DNA from: Neonectria sp. B-13
Taxonomy: Eukaryota > Ascomycota > Sordariomycetes > Hypocreales > Nectriaceae
Direction: 5' to 3'
NCBI GenBank assembly: GCA_002682825.1
Contig: NOKP01000049.1
Location: 126,010 to 190,009 of the forward strand
Length of the DNA stretch: 64,000 nucleotides
Shown: piece after piece, positions 32,888 to 42,852 of the stretch
How positions within the stretch are numbered: the first letter of the stretch is position 1
How the letters are laid out: each line of letters starts with the position of its first letter
The notes under the pieces: generated by a model
Told to the model about the DNA's origin: nothing
The model's database searches: none
Seen by the model: only the letters and a program-made list of their open reading frames with translations
Translations under genes and position numbers: made by a program

Positions 32888-33544
32888 TTTTTCGTTGTAA
32901 TGACTTGCGCGGAGGAGCATATTGGAGGATTGAGTTGGGGATCGAGCTTTTATACCTAGATGGTGGCGGTGAACTAGGATATTTCGGGCAGGGGGCAAAA
33001 TGGTGGGTTGCACAAAGGGGATAAACGCACAGGGACTCATTTCGTAATTCTACATACAAGCCCTGCTCGGCGGTATCTGGCTCATGCGGCAGCAGCCAGC
33101 CCGCATCATGAGGTGCTGTATTCTCAACTTGAGAGCCTGATTATGCTAGGTTGCAAGCAAGGATATCCGGACTTTCGTTTCTTGGAGGGACAGGTCGGGG
33201 CAGCACCTAAGTTAAGAGCCTCAGAGGGAAGGGTATCATGTTTCGTTCCTGCCAGAAGGGTAGAATAGATCAGTTCCATAAGACGCACCCCTTCTTACGC
33301 CTGGGCTTCCCAGCCACGTATAACTCCGACCCTGTCTTTGGCAAGTTATGGTCTGAATCAAGAGCATTGGATCATTGCATCAACTTGGAAAAGATGGATA
33401 CTGGTAGTCAACTGTTCCTGAGATCTAAACAGGATGCTTCAGCCTGCTGTGTACTAGTATACCCAGCTTTAGAGCCATCCATTGCTAACGACCGTGCATG
33501 CGAATTCAAGGGACCTTGTTTAATTTTATCAATGTAAGACTTCC
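32888..33544. other. no gene recognised
   Basis: Promoter side of the 32887 gene and 3' flank of the bHLH gene. Short plus-strand frames near 33008-33537 show no splice partner or family. Confidence 0.4.
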
Positions 33545-34627
33545 CTAAAGATCCCCCTCCTTGAGCCTCCGATTGAGCGTATCGAGTTCCTGCTCGAGCA
33601 TATCAAGTTCCTGCTTGAGCGTGTCATGTTCCTGCTTGAGCGTGTCATGTTCCTGCTTGAGCGTGTCATGTTCCTGCTTGAGCATATCAAGTTCCTGCTT
33701 GAGCGTATCAAGTTCCTCCTTGAGCGTATCGCGTTCTCCCTCAAGTGAGTTGATGTGCTTACAGGCGCCCTGTAGAATACGACCCCTACTGACCGTACTG
33801 GCCCTGCTGGTCTTGGAAACAGGCGCGTCACCGACCTTCTCAGGCAATGCATCAAGTAGGGACTTGAACTGGCCGTTGAGGCGGTTGCGGTACTTCAGCT
33901 CGATGGTGCCAGGTTTGCTGACGCCTTTTTCTGTGTCAGGCTTGTGGCTTTTCTTGGAGGTTCGGGGCTTGCGCGTGGAGCTATTCTTGGAGGTTTGGGG
34001 CTTGCGCGTGGAGCTATTCTTGGAGATTCGGGATGCGCTGCGGAGCTTGCGGTCGGAAGTGGTAATAGTACGCCGAGGGCTCCGCGAATTGATACCGGGC
34101 GGTTGGATTTGCTCGTGCTGGGATTGCCGCGGAGGTGGTGGGAGTTGTGGCGGCTGGCTGTATTGCTCTTGCTGAGGTTCAGGTGGGAATTGTGGCAGCT
34201 GGCTGTATTGTTCTTGCTGAGGTTCGGGTGGGAGTTGTGGCGGCTGGCTGTATTGCTCTTGCTGAGGTTCAGGTGGGAGTTGTAGTGGCTGGCTGTATTG
34301 TTCTTGCTGAGGTTCGGGTGAGGGTTTATCTCCTGCAAGAGAGATCGTATTCTGATTGAAGCCTCCTGTTTTGAGGTTGCGATCGGGAGTGAGTGAGGAT
34401 GGCTTTAGCGTAGACTCTAAGTTTCGATCGTCCTTGAATGCGCTGTCAACGGTAGTCGTCTGGCTAGCTCGAGAGGCATCGGAGGACCAGGTTCCTCCCA
34501 CCAAACAATCGCTCTGTGGACTGTTTGATGTCAGGGTCTCAGTAGGTCGTTCATCACAGCCCTCAGGATCCTGCGGGATGGAATTATTGGCCTTAGGTTC
34601 GATGTTGAGAATAGCGTTAATGTCCAT
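33545..34627 (-). CDS. bHLH-leucine-zipper-like transcription factor with coding minisatellites, 360 aa
   Basis: Intronless. N-terminus MDINAILNIEP. Residues about 105-162 are four copies of a 15-aa Pro/Gln repeat (PPEPQQEQYSQPPQL). Then come a basic Ser/Arg/Lys stretch with STRKPQTSKN repeats and a bHLH-like region about 235-295: GTIELKYRNRLNGQFKSLLD, ALPEKVG loop, SRASTVSRGRILQGACKHIN. The E...R..R of the basic region is kept but the usual leading His is missing. It runs straight into a coiled coil of seven 7-residue repeats (DTLKQEL/H, DMLEQEL) with Leu at the heptad core positions. Expected nuclear, dimerising DNA-binding protein (inferred from the domain). Confidence 0.75.
   Translation of the reverse strand: MDINAILNIEPKANNSIPQDPEGCDERPTETLTSNSPQSDCLVGGTWSSDASRASQTTTVDSAFKDDRNLESTLKPSSLTPDRNLKTGGFNQNTISLAGDKPSPEPQQEQYSQPLQLPPEPQQEQYSQPPQLPPEPQQEQYSQLPQFPPEPQQEQYSQPPQLPPPPRQSQHEQIQPPGINSRSPRRTITTSDRKLRSASRISKNSSTRKPQTSKNSSTRKPRTSKKSHKPDTEKGVSKPGTIELKYRNRLNGQFKSLLDALPEKVGDAPVSKTSRASTVSRGRILQGACKHINSLEGERDTLKEELDTLKQELDMLKQEHDTLKQEHDTLKQEHDTLKQELDMLEQELDTLNRRLKEGDL
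33575..33740 (-). repeat. 21-bp coding minisatellite forming the zipper
   Basis: About eight units of a 21-bp sequence (plus strand GAGCGTGTCATGTTCCTGCTT and variants), each encoding exactly one coiled-coil heptad at the end of the bHLH protein. Confidence 0.9.
34138..34323 (-). repeat. 45-bp coding minisatellite, four copies
   Basis: Units with TGGCGGCTGGCTGTATTG, then CTCTTGCTGAGG and a TTCAGGTGGGA end, repeated four times with few differences; they encode the 15-aa Pro/Gln repeat of the bHLH protein. Confidence 0.9.
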
Positions 34628-35565
34628 ATTGTCTGTTTGGAAAGAGGTTGGGGTGATGTTTGGTGATTGATGATATGGGCGGTTGCTTTAATGCCTAGAG
34701 CTGAAAGCATCATTGTCTACTGAAGTGCCCCTGTGCGTGGCACGGGCTCCTAAGTATTAGATATGATGCATGTGGTGGCGTGGGTTGTTCTGTGGTACAA
34801 ACAGAGTATTACGACAGGGTCCAGACCCATCTCAGTGGTGGGGGCGTGGGTGCTCGCTCTGCCTCTGCTTAGCGTAGTTTTCTCTCCATGGTGGTAACTT
34901 ACACTAAGCCCTCCCATCACTCATCCTAGGGGCTTTGCTTCTTTCTTCGATACGTAGAATGAAGCGAATACGGGTTCTGTTTGGTTGGGGATAGCTCTGG
35001 CCAATGATTTAGAGTCCGAGTCGAGGGGTGGCGGTAGTGAATGAAGTCAGCACATATGCAATGCGTGGTTTCATCGCCCGGAATATAGGGGGTGACACAC
35101 CGGCCGACTTTCCATCGCATTGTATGGTAAATGTCTCATGAACGGCTGAAGCCTGTGCATGGGGATTGTTTGGGGAAGATTCCACTAACTCTAGCCGGCC
35201 CCTCCCTCCATTGCCAATCGTTTATCATTGGGGTCTATCAAGGGTGATGTACCCCCAACAAGACACAGACAATAATGCAGCCCACCCCAGTTACACTACT
35301 CAGTGAAAAGCAAGGAAGGAACACGCATCACTCCAGCTGCACTCACCAGTCACCGGTCCACCAGAAAGGATGCAGCCACACTTTAGACTGAAAAGAAGAC
35401 CAATCGAACTCAGGCACCTGCCCCTATTACCTCTACTACTCCTGTTACTACTGTCACAAATACAGAGGACTCCCCTCATCAGCGTGTTCTCCGAGCCTAC
35501 TCACTTGTCGCTTGATCTCTTAGCCTTCTACACTCTTCCATTTCACTTCTCTTCCCCCAAGCAAA
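34628..35565. other. divergent intergenic region, no gene recognised
   Basis: 0.94 kb between the divergent starts at 34627 and 35566. No coding frame with splice support; probably holds both promoters. Confidence 0.45.
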
Positions 35566-36443
35566 ATGACTAGGCAGACCTCTGCCAGGGTCGCACACCA
35601 ACATGCAGGCGCAGTTATCATTGATGTCCCTGCTAGACTGGTATGGCTATCCTCATTAGCTATTGGTCTCCCTCACTAATGAGATAATAGCCCAGGTCTC
35701 CCAAGGTTGACGCATCTCGGGCCGCCGAAGGACATATTTTGGCAGACAAGAGAGGTCTAGTGCTCAGGCTCTATGCTTTCTACCAAGTTCATCCCCGTTC
35801 GCGCGAGGCCATTGAACCTGATGCAAGGCGCCTTGAACGCGTTGGCTCCTTGAACTTCTGTCACTACCTCCTGTTGCCGATGGAATCTCTGTTCAAGATT
35901 GTCAATCCGCTGGAAGATATTACTTGGGACCAAATCGAGAGACGCTTTCAGGACTTGACAAATCGTCTCCAGCCATTCACAGAATTTGCATGCGACCCTC
36001 AGTTGAGTTGCCCTACTGATCTCGACACACTTTTTCTCAATCTTGAGAAAACTGTGGCCCATTCAAAAGATGTATGGCCACCAGTCGACGCATGCACCAA
36101 GGTCTTATATTGCTCGAAGCTTTGCGGTCTGAAACGCCAATTCCCCCCCAGCGATATGGGACTTCTGAATCAGCGGAAAGTATTGTCACAGTTCTATCTA
36201 GTACCCAGTTCTGCTCCGTTGCCGCAAACTCCCATGGGTCTACCTCACCCATCCACGTTTCTGCCAGGTCCTCCGGGTCATGGCGGAACCACACCACAAC
36301 TTCCGAAAGTTATTAGACCTAGGTCTGGTATTGAGGTGTTATTGCTAGTCGTGATAGCTGGTTTGCTGCTGTATGCTTCTGTCTGTGATGAGTGGGGCAT
36401 TGATGGAAGGATGTCAGTCAAGAGTCATGTACGCGAGAAATGA
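35566..36443 (+). CDS. hypothetical protein, 275 aa, with possible C-terminal membrane segment
   Basis: Two exons, 35566-35640 (MTRQTSARVAHQH..., 25 codons) and 35691-36443; 50-bp intron (GTATGG, CACTAATG branch, ATAATAG). The central part is helical (ADKRGLVLRLYAFYQVHP, MESLFKIVNPLEDITWDQIE, RRFQDLTNRLQPFTEF), with a Pro-rich linker and a hydrophobic stretch near the end (VLLLVVIAGLLLYASV) that could span a membrane. No family recognised. The 3' part after about 36200 could instead lie beyond an unseen intron. Confidence 0.5.
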
Positions 36444-37794
36444 AGAAAACCCTAGGCAATGCATTTTTCTACTTACCCAAAACCATCCGCACCAGCATAC
36501 ATAGTTAGAGCGGGAACATTCGACTTGTGACACATGGCTGCATGCACTCCTTCACGATGTTCTTCGTCGTGGATGACTGTATAAATTGGCCCACTGTGAG
36601 GGTCTCGGCAGACAGCTGTTAGGTAAGAGAAGGTGCCGTGCCGCGCTCGGGCCTTCCCTCTCCTCATGGTGTCACGCCATGTCTCACACCTCCGCGTTGG
36701 GTTGTTCTCGGCCGAGATGCAAATCTTAAGACTAGCGTGACTTGATTCCCAGGCCGAGGGAGGCATTCCTGATCAGATTGAGGACCACACCCTATTGAAC
36801 GAAGATCCCATCATCGTTCGTGACGATTAGGCACGGATGTTTCGATTGAGGCAGTCCAGTTAACAGATACCTCATCCACAGCTGAGCCGCCCATAGAAAG
36901 TCCGGTATCTCTCAAACCTGGGAAAGTTCCGAGCCGTCCCACAAGCATTTCCGCACTCAAAGAGAAGAAGGTCACGTGAGGTGTAGCTGGGCCGAGGTCC
37001 ACGGCTAGTGGACGAAAGGAACCCGCCATCAAGTGGCGTCGTCATTTCTCCTGTGACTCATCGATTATATCACGTGCCTCGCCACTGTGGCCTCGGTGCC
37101 ATTTTCAACTTCAAATGTATTTGAGCATCACGGTACAGGATGCCTGCGATTCTGGGGCTCCCCCTTCTACCATGTAGATAATGGACCAGTGAATTTAGTT
37201 AATGTGGCTCGTAGAGATTCGTAGAGATTCGTAGAGATAAGTCGCTTTATAGGTTGAGTAGAGAAACCGTATAATTTCTCGCTGATTGTCCACCTCAACA
37301 CGTGCCCCTCAATTCCGTCTTCGTGTCGTCCCTAAGACCGTCCCCAGAGCGTCGGTCCACCCAGCATCGGCTCGCATCGGCTTGCATCAGTCCCCAGCAT
37401 CAGTCCCCAGCGTCTCCATCCTCGCCAGTGCCAGTTTCAGCATCAGCCTGTTCTTCGGCACATCTGTCTTGGTATGTCGTCGTCGTCCTCGGAATCGTAA
37501 CTCAGTCCTTCGTGCAAGTTGGGCAGGGGCGCCCGTCGACCACCTCCTTTCCCTTACAGACCTCACAACCCTCCATATTGAGTGCGGTGTTTATAAAGGT
37601 TCGTCTGACAACAGGAGGTAAAAAGTTGGGCAGGTGCAGAAAGAGGAGTGTGGAAGCCCAACAACATGGCACCGAGGCAATTTATCTTTTGCCGGTCAGC
37701 CGAGCTTCGGGCCGGACTTAGGATTTTCCCGAATTTCAAGCTTGTTAAAGCCAACCACTTCAGCCCCTTGTGCCTCTTACCGCGTGACATCAAC
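36444..37794. other. no convincing gene; small direct repeat
   Basis: Minus-strand frames near 36473-36766 and 36811-37032 show no clear splice partners or family. A short direct repeat (GATTCGTAGA three times) lies at about 37208-37244. Confidence 0.4.
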
Positions 37795-38723
37795 ATGTCA
37801 GATCTTCGTCATTGTACTTGCCTGGCTTCATTTCCACCAGGCCCTCATCTTGAATGTCATTTGGCAGAGTATCAAGTACGTGCTGTTGTTATTTCTGAGG
37901 CATTGAAACTAAGTAATTGCAGTCCAGAAAAACATGGCTTGCTGCGGAACTGGAGAATTGCAAATTGCACCAAGAGGCAGATGGCGACGGCAACCTGATA
38001 AGCGCCACAAGTCATGAAGTGTTGAGCCTAGACGAGTGCTCTTCTTCCTCCGAGAAAAAAGCTGCTGAAAAAAAACCCCGCGTCTGTCCGTATCAGAATT
38101 GCAATCGCGCCAAAAACCCTTTCGCGCAGCGATCTGGGCTCAGGCGCCATTTCTGGACTCGTAAGTTCGCCTCGTTGCTGGCCTGCTTCAGTTGTTCTTA
38201 CATAGTTGTTACAGATTACAAAATTAAGATATATTGTGTCTGCTGTGGCAAGGCGCTTGACGATGTTACGAATTACATGAATCACATGGTCCATCACAAA
38301 GATGAGAAGGATGAATTAAAGCAGAGAGTTATGTTGCAGATGAGCACAGGCCTAACACGTGATTCGGATCTTGAGCTTGATCAGATGGAACAGGAGTTGA
38401 GGAAGTCGAAAGAATCAGAAGAGAAAGGCGTGGGGTTGAGCAAGTCGAGCGAGGCAGAACGCGAAGAGACGCGGAATACCAGAAAAAGGTCCGCCTCTTC
38501 GGCGGGTCTGGAATCAATGCCTGACGAGGTGATTGCAAGGAGCGTGGCGGGTAAACATCCCCTCTTGATTGACACTGACTCGGACCAAGATAACTCTGCA
38601 CCATATGCGCAGGGAACTGGCTCTGCTAGCACTGCAATGCCTTCTCAAGATTATGATGACTTTCATTCGTCTATTTTTGGATTTATGAACATCATGCCCT
38701 TGGATTACGATCTAGGAATGTAA
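37795..38723 (+). CDS. C2H2 zinc-finger protein, 275 aa
   Basis: Three exons: 37795-37875, 37923-38160, 38215-38723 (introns 47 and 54 bp). The second splice creates ACT-CAT, so finger 1 reads CPYQNCNRAKNPFAQRSGLR then RHFWTH, a C2H2 finger with long spacing, followed at once by CVCCGKALDDVTNYMNHMVH, a second C2H2-like unit. The N-terminus has extra Cys/His (RHCTCLASFPPGPHLECHL). After the fingers are an acidic/basic helix (DLELDQMEQELRKSKES), RKRSASS and an acidic aromatic tail (QDYDDFHSSIFGF, MPLDYDLGM), like an activation region. Predicted DNA-binding regulator. Intron 2 is 54 bp with no stop, so retention would keep frame but split finger 1. The last 32 bp overlap the convergent gene. Confidence 0.75.
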
Positions 38724-39515
38724 AATTGAACTTGACATCGTCATTCTCCATGCTGTGAACCTTCGGCTTTAGATCAGAGGAGACCGGCATCGGTATCCCC
38801 TTCCAAGATACAAGTAATTCTTGTTTCAGAAACTCATGAACCATAGCGTATCCTTCTATTATTTCAAATCCTACCCGAGCATCCAGAATGACTCTATGAC
38901 TTATCAGCGCGGACAATGACCAATTTCGGGAGGGGAAGACATACTTGCCACCGTTAGGAAATTCCTTCCGTTCCCCTGGACAGTTAACTTGGTCGTATGC
39001 CTGAGCGGGTATCTCATTAATCGATCGCTTGTTCTCCTTTCCCTTGAGGCTATGGAACAGCGAGCCGTTCCTGTATTCTACGACTGTTCCTTTGGGATAA
39101 AGGTGAATTTGGTGACTACGCCGACCAGCCACCGGGCCGCCCTTTGTGAAGCACAGAATATGGCCGGGATAATCCGTCTGCCTCAGCCAATGTACTAGAA
39201 CACATTTGCCAAGGAACGATGCATTTATGTCCGTGATAACCTGCGAGAATGAGCATTGGATTTTCGATATGATGTCTGTAGACTTGCCTTGTCGCAAAGA
39301 ACATGTTCTTCCAATAACTCCAGGCCCGGTTCCGTGATATAGTAAAATCCCGTCTTTTCCAGCAGTGCAAGGTGTTCTGCGACTGATGAGTCTTCGAGTT
39401 CAACGAAACCATGCTGAAGGAAGCGATCCTTCGCCTGCTCAAGGGGCAAGGCTGTCGATGCCATAACTGATGTTGTCGACGAAGGCGATAAAGCAGTTGA
39501 GATATATGACTCCAT
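38692..39515 (-). CDS. hypothetical protein, 258 aa, with GC-AG intron
   Basis: Exons 39515-39288 and 39240-38692; the only intron that joins the frames is 47 bp with a GC donor (AAG/GCAAGT) and CGCAG acceptor. The start is the ATG at 39515; the ATG at 39464 (MASTALPLEQAKDRFLQHGF) is an alternative. Visible parts: HLALLEKTGFYYITEPGLEL, a strand-rich middle (GKCVLVHWLRQTDYPGHILC, KGTVVEYRNGS), a KGKENKRSINEIPAQ segment and ARVGFEIIEGYAMVHEFLK. It resembles an enzyme-like beta fold but I cannot name a family. Overlaps the C2H2 gene tail-to-tail. Confidence 0.65.
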
Positions 39516-40205
39516 CAGGCGACAAGATTGGGCCCAACACCTCAAAACTGCCCCGTGAGTGTATTACTCAGCATGAATACGGCACACCTGAGAAAAGCCA
39601 GCGAGGTGACTCATGTCCGACACGTGACCGGGTGAAATAGGTCTAATGATGTCTCTGCTTGTTCCTTGTCTTGAAGATTTCCCCTCTTTTCGGCTCAACC
39701 CGGTCGGTCATCTTGTCCTTAGTCATCCCTGCGGGTTCCTCCGTCTGACAACTCGTCTGCCGAGCCGGACAGCGAAGTCATTTTTGCGTCGTGTGTCGTG
39801 TGCAACGCTCGAGAGGTGCACTGTTGCAACGTGATCCGACCCCTGTGCAAATGCCTGGAATTGGTTCTTTTTCTTGGTCCACGGCATTTTCGGCTCTAGT
39901 GTAGAACCATGGGGATGCATTACTTTTTCTTATCGATAAGGCAAAGGGTCATCGGTGGCATTTCACAGCGCGCCGATTTGGTGATACGCAACCGGGCATG
40001 AGCAAGGCAATTGCAGCCGTTGGCTGGTCGTATATCATGCCTTGTAGCGGGAACTCACATTCGAACCCGGAGTCGGGGAAACGCTGGAGCTGGCGCCCTG
40101 GAGAATTGGTCCAACTGCAAACGCAGGTGCGCACATGTGGTAGCACGCAGCGTGGCTGGACCGAGCAGCCTACCTCTGCAAGGGTCGGCCACCCATGCCA
40201 AGAAC
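39516..40205. other. no gene recognised
   Basis: Upstream region of the minus-strand gene at 39515 and unique sequence leading into the tandem array; short frames only. Confidence 0.4.
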
Positions 40206-40525
40206 AATCAGGGATCGTAAATCATGATACCCTCCACTACGGATACACGGCCAATCAGGGATCGTAAATCATGATACCCTCCACTACACGGCTGAGAATA
40301 ATCAGGGATCGTAAATCATGATACCCTCCACTACACGGCTGAGAATAATCAGAGATCGTAAATCATGATACCCTCCACTACACGGCCGAGAACAATCAGG
40401 GATCGTAAATCATGATACCCTCCACTACAGATACACGGCCAATCAGGGATCGTAAATCATGATACCCTCCACTACACGGCCGAGAACAATCAGGGATCGT
40501 AAATCATGGTACCCCCCACTACATG
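40206..40525. repeat. 47-48-bp tandem array, seven copies
   Basis: Units begin AATCAGGGATCGTAAATCAT, continue GATACCCTCCACTAC and end in one of two variant tails (GGATACACGGCC type or ACGGCTGAGAAT type). Seven consecutive copies, the last one diverged (ATGGTACCCCCC). Non-coding; the variable tails alternate among copies. Confidence 0.9.
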
Positions 40526-41553
40526 GCTATGAACGGGATTGCGAACAAGATGTGTGGATAGTTGTAGGTAAGGGGTGGTGTGTGTGCAGTAGTATCACGA
40601 GACTTGAGCATACTTGACCCTGAGCTACCTGAAGACCCTAAGTCTTAGCAAATGATAAGGTAAATGTGATTGCATCCAAAGACTTTCAGTTTCAATTACA
40701 CAGAGTTTAATGTCTACCCAGCATCTCAAGCTGGCTTCGTTTGTAATTGGGAGAGGTGTTGCTCATTCTGCACCGGCTGGGGCCATATTGATAGAGACAC
40801 CCAAAACAAGTCTCACTGCATACCAAATCAATCTATTCTAATCTGCCGCCCTTGGCCTGGCTGCCTCAACATGTGGTGGAGAGTATAGCGCAGTATAGAT
40901 GAGTTCACAGGAACAAGCTGCATCAATAGTTTATGTGTGGCCGATGGCTTGCTCTTCATGTCCTGCCCCTGGACGAACTCGGGGTGACGGTCGAAACAGC
41001 TGCATGCCAATCTTGAAGGAACAAGGCGCGCGGCCAACCTACATGCAACCGCAAGACCTTCTCGGATTCAATGGGAGACAACTACACACCTCCCCTCATC
41101 GTAGTGTGACTGCAGTGTTGCCATCAGCTGTGCGTGTCAGTGGAGTATGCCCACCGATCTCGTTGGTAGGGCTTGCTTTTGAATCGGCTGGGGATGGCTT
41201 GGATCCTCGGCAGGTATAAGATTACCTCCCGGCCACCATCTAAAGCTGGAGGGACTTTCAAATCAACCAAGTCGCAGACAGCACTGCGGAGACTCGACTA
41301 TTCATACCCCCTTACTTCCTCAGGCAAGTGACCGTTTCCAACGTTGACTCCATTCGTGACGCACTCGGTTCCTTGATGTCTCAGTGGGAAGAATCAATAC
41401 CCACCAAGCCTCAGGACCAACGGGCATTGTTCTTAGGCAAGAATTATACTTGTGGTATAGAATGCTAACTTGTGCCATACCCAGGTCAGATTGCTCAAGT
41501 TGACGATTCCTTCACCGATTGCGTCTTTATTTCTACCTCCGTCGCCGATCAAC
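40526..41553. other. no gene recognised
   Basis: Plus-strand frames near 40670-41219 are Cys/Pro-rich but without start context or splice support. Confidence 0.4.
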
Positions 41554-41775
41554 ATGTCGACGCCAGACACCCGTAATGGAGACAGTAGCAACAAAGAAGG
41601 GGACCGCCCTCCTCCTCCTCCTCCTCCCCCTTCTTCTTCTCCTCCTCCTCCTCCTCCCCCTTCTTCTTCTCCTCCTCCTCCTCCTCCCCCTTCTCCTTCT
41701 CCTCCAGGACCAAGCGATGGCGAAGTCTCCTCAAACGAAATTGTGGATAGAAGAGAGGAGGAACCATTGGCTTAG
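41554..41775 (+). CDS. possible short polyproline protein, 73 aa
   Basis: An ATG frame (MSTPDTRNGDSSNKEGDRP) with three blocks of seven or eight prolines separated by SSS, produced by a CCT microsatellite, then an acidic end (VDRREEEPLA). It could be the first exon of a longer gene, but I found no convincing downstream exon. Chance frame across the microsatellite is a real alternative. Confidence 0.25.
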   Translation: MSTPDTRNGDSSNKEGDRPPPPPPPPSSSPPPPPPPSSSPPPPPPPSPSPPGPSDGEVSSNEIVDRREEEPLA

Positions 41776-42168
41776 AGTACAAGTGGGTTCAATTGACTAT
41801 CCAAATAAATCTCTCTTAACACATTGGAAGATGGCGCATCAAAGACAACTGGATGAGAGCGTGATATCTCGTTGAGTATTGGAGACTCAACAAGAAGGCT
41901 TGCTGTGTACCTAGTTGTAATCTACGCGTTGGCCCGAGCTCATTTGTCTTTGTGCACTTGGAATGGCATGCTGGTTGGCGCTATCGGCATTTTATTACTC
42001 CGAAATGCCAAACCGAAGTTTCGCCGTCGCCACATGTTGGGCACCAAATTATGGACATGAGCGACTTCAACATAGGACAAGCCATCGTCAATTCAGACCC
42101 TACCAATCCGCATCGCTATAAGTACCATCGTCACACCTAAAGATTTCTCGAATTTCCCCCCATTCACC

Positions 42169-42824
42169 ATGCCAGAACCTATATCCCCCACTGGATTCAC
42201 GGTTCTCCCGTTATCATCTTCCCTTCAGAGTTGCCTCCAAGCTGTAGATGGACTACTTTTGGAAGAAGATGGGGCAATTACGCCTGGAAAACTAGAGAGG
42301 CTTGACTTTACGGAGGTTGAGTTGCATGAACTCCCATGGGGGGGTAAAGGACCAAATACAAAAAGGGCTGGCGCTAGAGAGGTTCTCGCTGAACTGGTAA
42401 GCATCGCAGATTGCCATTTTGAATATTAGCCACCTGACTAAGAAAGAAACCCTATCTGAAGAAATGGCCCGAGAAGGAGAATTTGACGATTTATTGGGCA
42501 GGCAGAGATCTAGTGCTCATGAACGGTTCGTTGGTCACACCGAAAGGGCGAAGGAACATCTGTATTCCCCGGCCTTTTCCAACCAAAGAAGAGGCTGTGG
42601 TTTGCTTGCAAAACAAGATCACCGGGTCAACTCATTCCATCGACTGGATCCTATCAGAAGCATATATGCTCGAGAATCATGTTCGCATCAAAGTGGTGCG
42701 AGGGGTAATTAGGCTTTTTCTACTGGAGCTTCGTTGTAAAGAGCCGGAAGGTGTGGTGGGTGACCAAGAAAGAATTGTGGAAAGCGCGCTGGAGAGTTTG
42801 CACTTGACTGGTGATACTGAGTAG
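42169..42824 (+). CDS. hypothetical protein, 196 aa
   Basis: Two exons, 42169-42396 and 42462-42824 (65-bp intron, GTAAGC...CTGACTAAG...TGAAG). Starts MPEPISPTGFTVLPLSSSLQ; the first exon is acidic/helical (DGLLLEEDGAITPGKLERL). The second exon has YWAGRDLVLMNGSLVTPKGR, CIPRPFPTKEEAVVCLQNKI and RIKVVRGVIRLFLLELRC. Frames change between the two, so the splice is required; several acceptors were tested and only this one keeps phase. No family recognised. Ends 28 bp before the convergent gene at 42853. Confidence 0.55.
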
Positions 42825-42852
42825 TGAGTCAGAAGTGCGATATCATGTAATA

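Noticed and set aside
36473..37032. Minus-strand frames that might form a gene
   Set aside because: No splice pair gave a continuous frame and no family features; the sequence is left as intergenic.
40206..40525. CRISPR-like array
   Set aside because: Units are contiguous tandem repeats with only two variant tails, not repeats separated by unique spacers, in a eukaryotic region.
41519..41875. Leu-rich frame over the CCT microsatellite
   Set aside because: It is a frame-shifted reading of the polyproline tract.
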